Shown here: positions 47,386-59,300 of the stretch, piece by piece
Numbering within the stretch: the first letter of the stretch is position 1
Layout: each line of letters begins with the position of its first letter
Assembly (NCBI GenBank): GCA_051294375.1
Contig: CM119263.1
Span: 11,943,130 to 12,007,129 of the forward strand
Origin: Paraspadella gotoi
Taxonomy: Eukaryota > Chaetognatha
Direction of reading: 5' to 3'
DNA length: 64,000 nt
The notes under the pieces: generated by a model
Told to the model about the DNA's origin: nothing
What the model saw: the letters and a program-made list of their open reading frames with translations, nothing else
Database searches by the model: none
Made by a program: the position numbers and the translations under genes

Positions 47386-47850
47386 AATCAAAAAATGCAT
47401 GGTCTTAGAACAAAAAAAAATTGAAGGCTTGACTATGCAGTTTTCACTAAAAACCAGTTCATTTGATTGCTTTATCAAGCATTCAAGATTGCAAGAATTT
47501 AAACTTTTCTTTTTTTTATCTAGTAGAGAAGACAAAAAGCTATCCGAAACCGTACTGATATGTATGATTTGTTCTATTTTACAAAAGATCATGCAGGTTT
47601 TTTGGGAAAAGGGAAAAAACGGTCTGACCAGTTCATTTAAATACCATTTTGGGCATGATAAAATGGGTATTTCGATCGCGCTCTACCTCCGTTGGCTTCC
47701 CAGACGCCAAGCTTTCGAAATCTACCCATATTGATATAATTTATATGGGCCTTGACTATGCAGTTTTGAATAGAAGTGAAATATAAAGGAATCTTGATCG
47801 AACTTCGATTCGAACGATGCGCAGCCCTACATAATTCCATTCAGAATTAA
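47386..47850. other. Unassigned segment
   Basis: A 123-codon frame (47363-47734) begins in minisatellite sequence. CTTGACTATGCAGTTTT occurs at both 47433 and 47751, suggesting a repeat boundary. No product recognised. Confidence 0.3.
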
Positions 47851-48159
47851 AGATTTTCAGCTTTTCTGATATTTGACCGACTTAATGAAAGAATGTTTAA
47901 AAAAGAGTTATATTTCTTTATATCAACTTTTCATGACGAATCCAAATCTACAAAAAACTTTTGAAATTTTAACATTTATAGGATTAGTACTATGTTTAAA
48001 AATGGCCTACTGCGTAAATTGTAAAATTTATAATAAAGTTGTTTTATACATAAATGTTCATTATTGTAAAGAATAGTTGTACGTTTACTGGATAGCTGAA
48101 ATACACTGCATAGTCGTACGGGCACTGCTTACGGCGTCGTCGATATTTGTTTGAGTTGT

Positions 48160-48425
48160 GTGGCGGTATATTCACACCGCCTCACGTCCACCATCCTTCA
48201 GCCAAATCCATTGGCTCAGAGGGGGAACACACCATCCTAGGCGTAGTGTTCCATCCACAGTCCTAACGACTTCCCTCTGCGTTGGCAAAGCGAGACCGTC
48301 CTAGGGTAACCGCGCCAGTGACTGGAGGCGTCACTGAGGGTCGGAAGCCCCCAAAGCCAACAGTGAGATGCCCTATCCCAATGGGCATCACAGGCAACCC
48401 GGCTGTTGCCATAGTTGCCTAGTTA
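48160..48425 (-). repeat. SINE-like repeat family F, reverse copy
   Basis: Reverse complement of 7345-7615: CGGTATATTCACACCGCCTC, CTAGGGTAACCGCGCCAGTG, AATGGGCATCACAGGCAACC. Confidence 0.65.
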
Positions 48426-49990
48426 CTAAACTACTGTTCTTGAGGCGCCGTAAGACGATTTGGCGTAACGAGTTGTTGAAATAAAAGATTCATTTGAGGA
48501 AAAAAGTAAAAATCCCTAACTGCCCAAAATGTAAGATAAAAATAAACTGTAAAATTGTAAAATGTAATTCGAATTGTATTTGATAAATGTGCGAAAGTAA
48601 GGTATTCTTCTCTTTCTTCTCCCCATTCCCCCTTTTCTTACATCCGATTTTTCCGCTTTTCATCTCGCTCTTGCTCAGTCCATCTGTCTCTCTCTCTCTC
48701 TCTTTGAAGTTTTAAAAAAAAATTAAACATTTTTCTAATAGAGATTTCCGTTAAAATCTGACTACCCAAATTGCAAACGAGATTGCCAGAAATTCAGGTA
48801 AAAAACAGTTGTAAAAACACACGATTCCGATAGCGTTATATCTTAAGAGCTAGCCAAATTCGTCTTATGGCATTTGATAAAGGTTTTAATATCAAACAAG
48901 CCAGGGGAAATGCACTAAGTCATCTCCGGAGAATTTTCAAACCTTGTTTTTACTATAGAAATGAACGGGAAATTTTGCTTTTTGAAAATTGTAAACGAGG
49001 CTAGGGTATGTTAATATTATAAATATTACTTTGAATTATGAGATTTAGAAAGCCTCTTGTCTCAAGAGCTTGCCAAATTTTTTTTTTCATTATTGACCAA
49101 ACTCTTCATAGTAAACCAATGTGGTAAAGTCCATTGGTCTGGTTTGACAACATGAAATTTTTATTTAAGAAGAAATTAAAAGGAAGGTTGAGAGAAAAAA
49201 CTGATTTTTCCTGATATCTTTTGAAGGAACAAAGATACAGGGATGGCAATAGTACCAAAATGAAGCAATAATCATTGGGCACATACAAGTTACAATATTA
49301 GAATTATTTTTGCTGAAACCTCTTTACAGGGTGAGTGTCAAACTAAGTCAAAATTATAATGAATTTTAAAACTAATGAAACCCCATAAAAATAAATGAAA
49401 ATTAAATTCTTTTTAGTGATTCTGAAAGAAAAAAGGCTAAATTGTACTCTAGTAAAACTTTAAAGTTTTTTGGATAAAGAAAATATAACAGGGATGTTTA
49501 CTGAAATGAGCCGGAAGACATTCAACTTCTTCACTTTTCTATAATGAAATAGGCGAATTTTTTAATTATTTAACTCTCACAGGCTATATACTTTCATAAT
49601 ATCCCAAAGTTAATGTAATTCATTATATTTTTTTACCCAGAAATTATAAAATAATAGAAAGTTATGGAATCCTTTTGTTCGTTTAAGGAAAAAAAATTAA
49701 CTAGTGGAATTAAAGTTTGTAAGAGGAAGTCAGAATCGGCGAAAATCTTAAAAGGCGAAAATGTTGAAAAAGGAGTGGAATTTTGGTTGTTTTTGGTCGA
49801 TTTCTTCTAAACCCATGGGCCAATTTAAACGTAACTTAAGATTTACATTATTCCAGTCATTCTCTATCCAAAAATATAAAAACATTATGAAAAAAGGTTT
49901 GGGATCGAGTTTAGGAATTTGGTTCTATTATTGATAATAAAAAGGCCATAAAGAAATAGTAAAGGAATTTAAGGAAAACGTGAAGAGAGG
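48426..49990. other. AT-rich spacer
   Basis: No gene supported. A (CT)n run lies near 48690-48705. Confidence 0.4.
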
Positions 49991-50004
49991 GAGGGAGAAA
50001 GAAG

Positions 50005-50280
50005 ACTTTGGACCAGGCGCGTCACACTGCGTCAAAAGGGCGTGAGGAACCTGATTGGTCAGCGGTCGCGTCTTGTGACGCGACTTCCGCCAATTAGGAG
50101 TTGAGGGCGATGCGCGGGACCCCTGAAAATATAAGAATATAAAAAGAGAGAAGCAACCTAAGAGACAAGAGCTCTCCAAATAGAAAATCCAACGAGGATT
50201 ATTGTGAAAAATTGTAATATAAAAATAAACAATTTTGTAATTAACAAAAATGTGTTTGTGTTTAATTCTTCTCTAAACAT
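50005..50280 (+). promoter_or_regulatory. Promoter/poly(A)-like block, possible solo LTR
   Basis: In order: GATTGGTCAGCGG and CCAATTAGG (CCAAT-type boxes, about 50070-50098), TATAAAAAG (50138-50146), AATAAA (50224-50229) and a TGTGTTTGTGTTT stretch (50251). This is the order of an LTR with U3, R and U5. Ends and target duplication were not resolved. Confidence 0.4.
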
Positions 50281-50439
50281 TACAAAAAACTACAAGGAGC
50301 TAGGAGTTATCTCTATCACTTAGCCACCTAATGCTACAATAAATAATATTTCTGCAGAGTTTGTACGCTACAATTCACTTTTCCTACACTACATTTCCTA
50401 CAATAAACTACACTTCGTTGAAACTCACGGGCATTTAAA

Positions 50440-50568
50440 TTTAGATAGTTTTTGATAGGCTTTAGGAGTTGAAAATTCGATTTCATAATTAGTATAATTT
50501 GTTTGTTACTCACTTTTAAAATTTAATTTAATTTAAATTTAGAATTTTTACTACGCTTTACTTCACAG
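50440..50568. repeat. MITE family G end forming a splice acceptor
   Basis: TTAGAATTTTTACTACGCTT plus TACTTCACAG is the family end seen also near 34215 and 35880 (TTTACTACACAGGATTACTC). Here its CACAG is the acceptor of the SLC38A9-like exon at 50569. Confidence 0.6.
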
Positions 50569-51940
50569 GTGCTGATGACGAATTTCTTGTTTAACACTGG
50601 CAAATATGCTCACGATTCTTTGACCGCCAAGACAAACACGTCGTCCAAAGTGCAAGTCCATTGCGAAGCGATCAACTTGACATTTGATCCCAGTAAGAGA
50701 TGAATTATTGAATTTACTATGTTTTATTTTTTTTTAAATTTTCGTTACTTTTTAATAGACATGACGGATTTAACGAATTCAACGTCGACGCTCTTCCACG
50801 AGATGTGGAATTTACAAAACACTTGTCCGTTTTGGCTCCTACTTTTAGTTTTTCCATTGATTAATTTAAAATCCGCTACCTTCTTCACCAAATTCAACGT
50901 GCTCGGAACTTGTGAGTGTCCAGATGATTTTCTTTATTATAAATGCTTTGATCGATACTTCACTGACTCACTTAATGATTTTATTTTTTCAAGTTTCCAT
51001 CTTGTATTTGTTTTTCTTCGTCTTTTATCACGCCGTTAAATGGGGACCCTGCGTAAAATTTGATCAATCAAATAATTCCGTTGTTGGTGAGGACTGAGGA
51101 TTCACCATTAATTCTATTACGCCAAATCGTAATTGGTTTTTATTTTCGATGATATTTTTTTAGAGTTCAGCTCATCTTTCCCCGCCCTGTGCGGTACGCT
51201 GTCGTTGGCCATGTTTATCCATAACGGGGTCATGGCTATTCTTCGGAATCAGAAAAAGCCACAAAACAACACGCGCGACCTTTCAATTGCTTACATTCTC
51301 GTTACGATTACCTACATGTACGATTCTACAAACTGAATCTCACTTTGAACTCCGGTTTTCCAAATGTTATTTCCATGCCCTAGGTTCGTGGGCGTGGTTT
51401 TCTACGTTGCCTTTCCGCACTACGACAAGAATCTTATTCCAGACAATTTCCTCAACTTCTTTCCTCCCAACGACGTGTTTAGCGTCGTCGCCCGTGCCTT
51501 TCTTCTCTTGCAGATGGTCTGCGTCTTTCCTCTGCTCATCTACATTCTCAGGATTCAGGTTCAATTAATTAACTCATCACCAAATAATTTTTTTGACTCA
51601 ATTGTTTACTTTTTCCTTCATCCTTCATCCTTTTTTCGTCATCTCTTAGGTGATGCACACCTTTTTCAACTCCGTCTGGCCCTCTCTCTACCACGTATTG
51701 ATTTTCAATGCGTTTCTCCTGGGAATCTGCGCCACAGTGGCTTGCCTCTACCCGTCGGTCGGGGATATAATTCGCTATGCTGGTTCGCTGTGCGGCCTGG
51801 CGCTCGTCTTCACGCTGCCGAGCCTGGTTCACATGCTCAAACTTCGCGAAGACGAGAAGCTGACGTGGGAGGCGCTGGCCGTTCACGTGGGCCTCATCCT
51901 CTTCGGCGTCGCCGTATTCGTCTCGCAGTTCTTCGTTTGA
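50569..51940 (+). CDS. SLC38A9: SLC38A9-like lysosomal amino-acid transporter, C-terminal two thirds
   Basis: Six exons: 50569-50692, 50759-50911, 50994-51086, 51164-51317, 51384-51558, 51650-51940; all joins are in frame and introns are 66-91 bp. About 329 residues are visible against about 560 in the human protein, so the N-terminal cytosolic part and first helices lie upstream, unseen. Matches to the family: MTNFLFNTGKY, LLVFPLINLKSATFFTKFNV, LAMFIHNGVMAILRNQKKPQ, NNTRDLSIAYILVTITY, PSLYHVLIFN, LREDEKLTWEAL and QFFV at the end; about seven hydrophobic helices. In animals the protein senses arginine at the lysosome for mTORC1. The exon at 50759 encodes an N-glycosylation-rich loop (NSTS). 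The first visible acceptor is made by MITE sequence. Confidence 0.92.
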
Positions 51941-52191
51941 ACGAGGACGCTGCTATCCTCAGGTCGAAAAAAAAAAATTTGCCACCTTATGTGCAATTGG
52001 TTATCGCACATTTCGTCATAAATCTTGGGGGGGAAAATTAGAGAAAAACCTTTGACCCGTTCAGTTTTTTACGTGTTAAACTAGGGTTTATTTATATTCA
52101 GTCCTTTTCAAGCAGCATGATAGAAGACATCGCATGTAACAAATGGTTCATGCTTTCCTGGTTCCGAGCTTTTATTTATGAAGAAACGCTT

Positions 52192-52803
52192 AATAACATC
52201 TGACACATAATTATGGAGACAAAAGATTGAATGTGTTAAAGTTTATAACATTCTATTATAAATATAAACACAAAATATAATTTTTTTAATACTAATAACG
52301 TTAACTAAATAGTAAATACAGACGAACAAGTTAGAACCAAAAAAAGTCAATTTTCTAGTGAAATGTGGCGTAGGGACCTTCAATCGAGAAGCCAGCTTTC
52401 TCGTAGAAAACCCAACTTTATTTTCCATTCCTTTCACGACTGTCTTACCGTGAGTTTTCTTGGCTGCCCAGGGCCTTTTTTGTGCTTGAGAGTATCTCCA
52501 GACTTTACTCCTTGTATTACGCGATAAATAGATGGACGGCTAACATGTAGCTTCAAAAAATACTGTGAATTAAATGCTGTTCCTTCTTGTTCATGATTTT
52601 GGTAGAATTGGGCAATGACTTGACATCGCGCTTCATAGGAAATTGACTGCATTTTGAAAATGCGCGGGCTGATAAAAAAAAATTCAGTTTGGTAGACAAA
52701 CATTCTAGGTTTCATTTAAAAAAAAAAGGAGCTTTCTATGTCGTCCTGGACGCCGTCTACAGGCCCCGGAAGCCGTCTCAATAATTATGTGTCAGATGTT
52801 ATT
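52192..52803 (-). mobile_element. 612-bp Tc1/mariner-type element with transposase remnant
   Basis: Terminal repeats of 29 bp (AATAACATCTGACACATAAT ... one mismatch) at 52192-52220 and 52775-52803. It lies just after the SLC38A9-like gene. No clear TA duplication, so the flanks have diverged or the ends are slightly off. Confidence 0.75.
52330..52715 (-). pseudogene. Transposase N-terminus (helix-turn-helix), frameshifted
   Basis: Frame one (52715 to 52434) reads YFLKLHVSRPSIYRVIQGVK and GPGQPRKLTVRQ; frame two continues with NKVGFSTRKLASRLKVPTP. This is the paired helix-turn-helix plus GRPRKLT linker of Tc1/mariner-type transposases. The DDE catalytic domain is absent. Confidence 0.65.
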
Positions 52804-53322
52804 GAATAATTAAATAAGATTTTAGCGATGTATATTTATTTTTTCGTAGACGTACATAGCTAGACAGTTTTATTATGACGAAATTTGTACTCGAATGAAA
52901 AGCTTTTCTCTATTTGGTCTTTCACTGCCACTCTTTGAAAATTTTTCCTCACAAGATTTTTCCAGCTCATTTAATAAGTTATTGGTGCAGATAGGTTCCT
53001 TAACGGTGTTGTAATTGCCTGTTTCGGTTGCTATACAATATTTATGCGTAAAATTTAATAAATATTTCCTGGAAATTGGCAATTATTGTTATAATTTTTT
53101 TAAATTTTTTACTATTATATTTTTCTGGATCGTTTCGTTTGTAATACTTTGTTGTACAATGTACAATATCTTTGCTACGTAATAAATTTTAATTTTTAGC
53201 CCCTTCGAATTGAATTTCCGTTAAGTTTGGCATGAACTATATTCTGGACAATATATAATAACAACGAGTATATAAAAAAAGGAGGAAGAAACTAAACTTT
53301 CCCGCGGCCCACGAATTTCACG

Positions 53323-56300
53323 ATGGCGTCCTACCACAGCAGCGTGCCGCCGTCGATGGTGGCCAAGGATGCCAAATCGGAGGCGAGTGCGGCCGCGGCG
53401 GTCAAAGACCTCGACGACGCCTCCAAGAAGCAGTCGCGCGAGGATTGGCGCAAAGTCAAGGAGTTGGAGGAGATGAGAAAGGCCGGGACCGCCCCGGCCG
53501 CCGTCGACGAGGAGGGTCGCGACATCAACCCCCACATCCCCCAGTACATCGTGTCCTGCCCTTGGTACGTCGGAATTACTCGCCCTACTCTCACGCATCA
53601 ACGGCCTCAGGTCAGCAAATCATTGTTTGTTTTTAATTGTTTCTGAATTAAATTTTAATTCGCGTCTATGCTATTTTTACGTTTCATCGTTTACTTCTAT
53701 AAATTTATAACCAACTCATTTATATAATCAACCAATTTATTTTTGTCCTTCCGCAGAAAGAGAAGCAACACCAGTTCGCCCGTATCGAGGACACTTACGA
53801 CCGGGGACTTAAAAACGATGTTGCGCTGAAGTTTCGCAAAGGCGCCTGTGAAAACTGCGGTTCAATGTCGCACAAACGAAAAGACTGTATGGAGAGACCC
53901 AGAAAAATCGGGGCGAAGTTTACGGGTACTTTGGTCAATGAACGGCTTTAAGAAAAAAAGTCATTCAGTTCAACTTCAAAATAGGCCAAAATGGATTACA
54001 AATTCAGAAAGCTGAGCTCCTGCCGATTCCGAAAATGTATTCACTTTAAACATTTGATGTATTCTACGCCATTTTATATCGGTTCAACAGAGTCGAAACA
54101 TGTACTATGTAAATAAAAATCGTTGTATTGGCAAACAATAAACAATTCCTAATATCGGTTTTAATTATAATATAAAATAAAAGAAACCTATCTGAAGAGT
54201 TGCAGGTCAAACGAAAAGGCCAATCCATCTGATATTTTTTATGAATTTTTTATTACTGAATTAGAAAAATGTAATAGAGAGACATTTTTAAATTTCAACT
54301 TGTATCCTTGAAAATGAAATGTTTTTAAACTTTAACCCTGAATTCTTTCTAACTGGAACACGTTTATCAAAATGTCTCTCTATTACATTTTTACAAATGT
54401 TTTTAAGATTGTTAATCAAATTTTTAATTCAATATTATTGCAGTCGTTTAGGCTGCAACTCTTCAAATTCAGTATAGATTCATTGTTGCTCAAATTTCTT
54501 TACCATCTATTTAACTGAAGATTTTGTTCATGACTGGAAAACCAACAGAGTAACGAGATTGTTTAATTCTCCCCTTCTAAACTAACCCATACCGTGTTTT
54601 AACTTCTTACCTAGAATTTTTTAACAACCAGATTGAAAAACAAATCTTTAAAAAATGTGCTTACCCATTTAACTTAACAATTTTGTTATTTACCCATTTA
54701 AAAAAAATTATTAAAAACAGAATGTTTACATATGAATAAAAACTTATTTTTTTGTGATTACTGATGATTATAATGTATTTCTCGATATATTAGCTCTAAT
54801 ACATCAAGGATTACGTATTGTTATGCTGAATGACCTTTCCTCTTAACTTAGATTTTTTAGTAATGGGGTAGTGCGGGGTAATTCGGAACAGGGGTAATTC
54901 GTAACACTGACATATAAATTGAAATAAAAAAATTGTTGAGATATTTTAAAATATTTTTTGGTGCATTAAATATTTCAACAACCTGACATACCATTATTAA
55001 GGTTACTTTCCGCTGCTGCTGCAGCAGCTTCAGCAGCAATTTCAAAGCTGCTAGTCGAATTTCGTCTTTGAGTAGTCGTTTTCAAGCCTCTGTCAGTCAT
55101 ATTTGACCATCCCAACGTTCCTTGGATCAAAAGCAGTTCAAGTGAAATCCTTTCTCTCTTCACTCACTTTTAGCTTGCTCGACTCTTCCTTCTACTCGAG
55201 CAAGCTCCTCCTACTCCCTTCGAGCTTTGATCGCGTACGTTGGGCGTGAGCTGTCTCTGCTCGTGGTATCGCTAGCGTCGATGTGACCCCCCCCCCTTCT
55301 AAAAAGGGGCGAGGAGGGCGGAGTCTATTAAGGATGAGCTTGTGACGGATGAGGATTCGCGGAGCCGACGTACGAGCGTAGGCCGTTGGACGCCGAATCC
55401 GTCAGTGCGACTCCTTGATCAGCTTGCGCAGAAGCAGCACCAGCAGATGCGGCAGTCGGCGATGATAGCGATGACGAGGACTCCGACCGTAATTGTGGGC
55501 GCAACATTCTGCCATGTCGCCCTTTGCATGAACTCGTGATCGAACATGAGCGCCTCGGAGTGCTTCAACATGAATTCACCCACGTCCTTGAACAGGTCTC
55601 GTACGACGGTTCGGTTCGGGCACAGTTTCTCACAGAATTTTATTCTCTATACTAATGCCTTTGTAGAAAATCTTTTGTATTTTCTATGCCTGCGGGGTCG
55701 CGCGTTCGAGGCGTCGGCCGTCGGATGAACAGATTTTGACAAGGAGCAAGGATTTCGTAGTATCTTACTAAATCTCGAAGCGTAAAGAAAAACGTCGAAA
55801 AATGTAGAATAAATTGTAAATTATTTGTATTTTTGTAGAGATAAATCCATGGCAAATCAATGAAAAGTCGAAAAAATGTTTGTAATAAATCCTTGGATCC
55901 GTAAAAACTACGGTTCCAGACGGCCGATGTTTTCTTTAAAAATGATTCTGATCGAATAACAAGTGACGAGGTTTTCGGCCGAAAGAAAGCCACAAGAAAG
56001 CAACTAGAACGGTGAAAAGATAAGGTCAGCTAAGGTCAACTTAAGGCCTGGGATCACTGGCCAAAAGTTAAAATTAGGATTAAATAAAGCTTGTTTTCGA
56101 AAAGTAGAGGTCCAGTCCAGTCCAGTCTTCGAATCCATTGCTGTTTTTTCGAATTTTATAATACTATATAAAATAAAAGAAACCTTTCGGAAGAGTTGCG
56201 GCCCAAACGGCTAAGCGGATTTTCATGAAATTTTACATAAATTTACTTGAGGACAAGGGTCCCAATTCTATGAGAGGGATTTTTCAAATTCACTTATCTT

Positions 56301-59300
56301 CATAAGAAAAAAAAAAGAATAAGAAAATTTTGACATTAAATTCTTTATATTTTGAAAACTAGTAACATTTTCCAAAATCCCTCTCATTGAATTTCTCCCA
56401 CCTTTCCATACTTATAAAAAAATATTTTAGTTTATTTTTATTTCAAACGGTTTTAGCTCCAACTCTTTTTGTTTATTTATTTTTTTTTTTTTTTTTTTTT
56501 GTAGATTTTACAGAACTGAAAGTCGAGCAAAGAACTTTAAAATCGATACGCTTTTCCGAAATCTATTTTCATGTCTAGTTTAAATGATGGCTTTACCGAT
56601 CTTTAAAGTTTTATCCAAATTTTGTACAATTTTTTTTAAATTAACAAATGGCTGTGGCTGGGGAAAGCAGTCAGTAAACAAGGAGGAATGCTGCAAAGTG
56701 TTTATTTATTTTTTTCTCAGTCTTGTTTTGAACCAGCTTTGAACCTGGGGAACAGAAATTAAATGTCAAAAGCAGAGCATGAGGCTGGTTCGTCTGTGGA
56801 ATCTGTGGCAGTCTAGGGCACCATTGAGGGTTGTTATCAAAGTGGACCCAACTTCAGATGCCAGGGGACGAATGTCTTTGAATTTTAAAATTTTAAAATT
56901 TTTAATCATTCTTTTTTGTAATAAAATGATAATAGACATCCTCATATAAGCGTTCTGCTCTCTCTCTACATAAACGTTTGTTTTCATCATTAATTGATTC
57001 TATAACATAATTGGAATGACTTGGTTTTAGTTGTTAGTATTACACTGAGGTAGGTGCTGTTAATTGAAAAAAAATTAAAATTTGCGTTTAAAAATGACTT
57101 TACCGTGTTGGATGAAATTTTTAAGGTTTACTGATAAAAAAAATTGCCCGATTTTTAGTTGCCTCTTGAAGCTAAACCTTAATCAAATTTAGAGTTTTTT
57201 TTTTTTTGAAACATGAAGGGAATACACTTTCTTTGACATAATAATAAATTGTACAAAGCTTTATGCAATTCTTGTTTGAATGATCCCAGGCCTTAAATGA
57301 CTAAAAGAATGACCCGACGCGAGGTAACATATCTTACACCACGGTCCAAAATTGATTAGAATTTTGCTTCAAAGTAAAAGTCGTGTGATGTTTGAGAAAC
57401 TTGGCCCCGTCATTGAAAATGGTAGAGAATTGTTGCCGTTGGAACCGTCGTCGCCCCCGTCATTGAAAGACGACGTGAAGTTAGAGAAAAGGCACATGGA
57501 AAGAAAAAATTAAACAAAGCTGTAGAATAATTAAGATATGCCATAAAGGCATGTGCATAGGGGTCACTGCCTTAAGTAGCAATGGCACTAGACCACACTG
57601 CTATTAAAAATTAAAGGCTTGTGCATGGTGGTCACTGCCTTGAGTAGCGATGGGGCATAAGCTCCCTGCTACTAATAATTAGAGGCTTGTGCATGGTGGT
57701 CACTGCCTTGAGGGAAGGCGGACGTATTGGGATCGTCCCCTGACCCTCATGAGGAGAGCATACGTATTATGATGTCGCCCGTAAGGGCAGACTTGATCGC
57801 CTGGGCAAGGACTTCGGCTCAGGACTGAGTCACTGGGAAGTCCAGCTCCAGAGATGAATCAAGGCCCAAGATCTAAGATAATTTTGTAAGATGGGATTTC
57901 AAACAACCTCCTGTTTTATTTATTTAAATGTTTACTTCGGAAACTTTTCAATTCATAAAATGATTTTTTTTTTTTTTTTTTTATTTAATAGAACCGTTTC
58001 AAAGATCAAGGTAAAAAAATGTAATATGTCTTGATTTGATGGTATCAATGACGGCGTTGTATCTATGGACGAACTGTTTGATTCGAGCAACATTGTTGTC
58101 GTCATCCACTTTGCATATTCTGGGCTGTCCCGAAAGCGTTGTTCGTCCATGAAGACATCATGAAGAGATGAGTGGTGGAGACCGTCGCAAGCGCTACAAC
58201 TGCGCTCAGAGCGGCAGTCCTTTGATTCGTGTCCTGGACGAAGGCATAGTAAGCAAATTTTTTTGATCGGCGGCCCATTTTCTTTCTTCACTACTTAATT
58301 TACGATAGTGGGCGCAGGAAGGTGTCGGGTGGTTTTCTTCACAGATAATGCATACGACGTTCTTTGATGGTCGATTAAGTTTTCATTTTGAATTAGCGTT
58401 GGCTTTGTCAACGGAATTGGTCGTGGAGCCAAAGATGAAGGTTGCGGCAAAGGAAATGGCCTGGGAGTCGACATTGAAGTCGGTGATGGGTTCGGAGACA
58501 TCGACGTAACCAGCGGCATCGCGAAGGCAACCTTTCTTCTTCTAGGAGATTTTCTATTCTTTGTTAGAGAAGACGTGAAAGGAGGTAAAACTTTGTCGTT
58601 ACGATACGGAGAATAAAGAGGCAAGGATTGGAGGCTTCCTAATTGATGGAGATTTTCCTCCAATTTTCGAATTCGATCATGAAGTGGAGAGACAGCAAGA
58701 GCCACGGCAGCATCAATGAGCGGCGCCATTTGCCTGAGCGAAACGACTCCCCCGTCGTTTTCAAGTGTTGAAAAAAGGGGTGAAGATGAAGGCGTCTTCT
58801 GGCAAGTTCGTTCTTTCTCCTGCTGCTCTTTTATTGTAATGATCTCAACTTTCAATGTGTGAAGATCATCTTGAAGACTCTCCTCCGTCCTTTGGATCCG
58901 ATCGTTGGCCTGAGAAAAAGACACTTTCAAATCATTTAATGGCTGTTGGTATTTCTGCTCCATGCGGAGTAGACTTTCCACCATAAATTTGCTAAAAATT
59001 TCAAAATTTTGGTTAAATGAGAGATTAATCGTGTTGGCCAATTGCTGATTTTCCTGGGACATCGTAGATGAGTCCATTGTTGATGTTTTTGCTTGGTTGA
59101 TTCGATTTGAACGCCGATTCCAGGAGGCGGTTTTGTAGTTTTTACTGTAGAAAATCTTTTGTATTTTCTATGCCTGCGGGGTCGCGCGTTCGAGGCGTCG
59201 GCCGTCGGATGAACAGATTTTGACAAGGAGCAAGGATTTCGTAGTATCTTACTAAATCTCGAAGCGTAAAGAAAAACGTCGAAAAATGTAGAATAAATTG

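Noticed and set aside
46861-47387. Overlapping minus-strand ORFs of 130-170 codons
   Set aside because: All derive from 17-20-bp minisatellite units.
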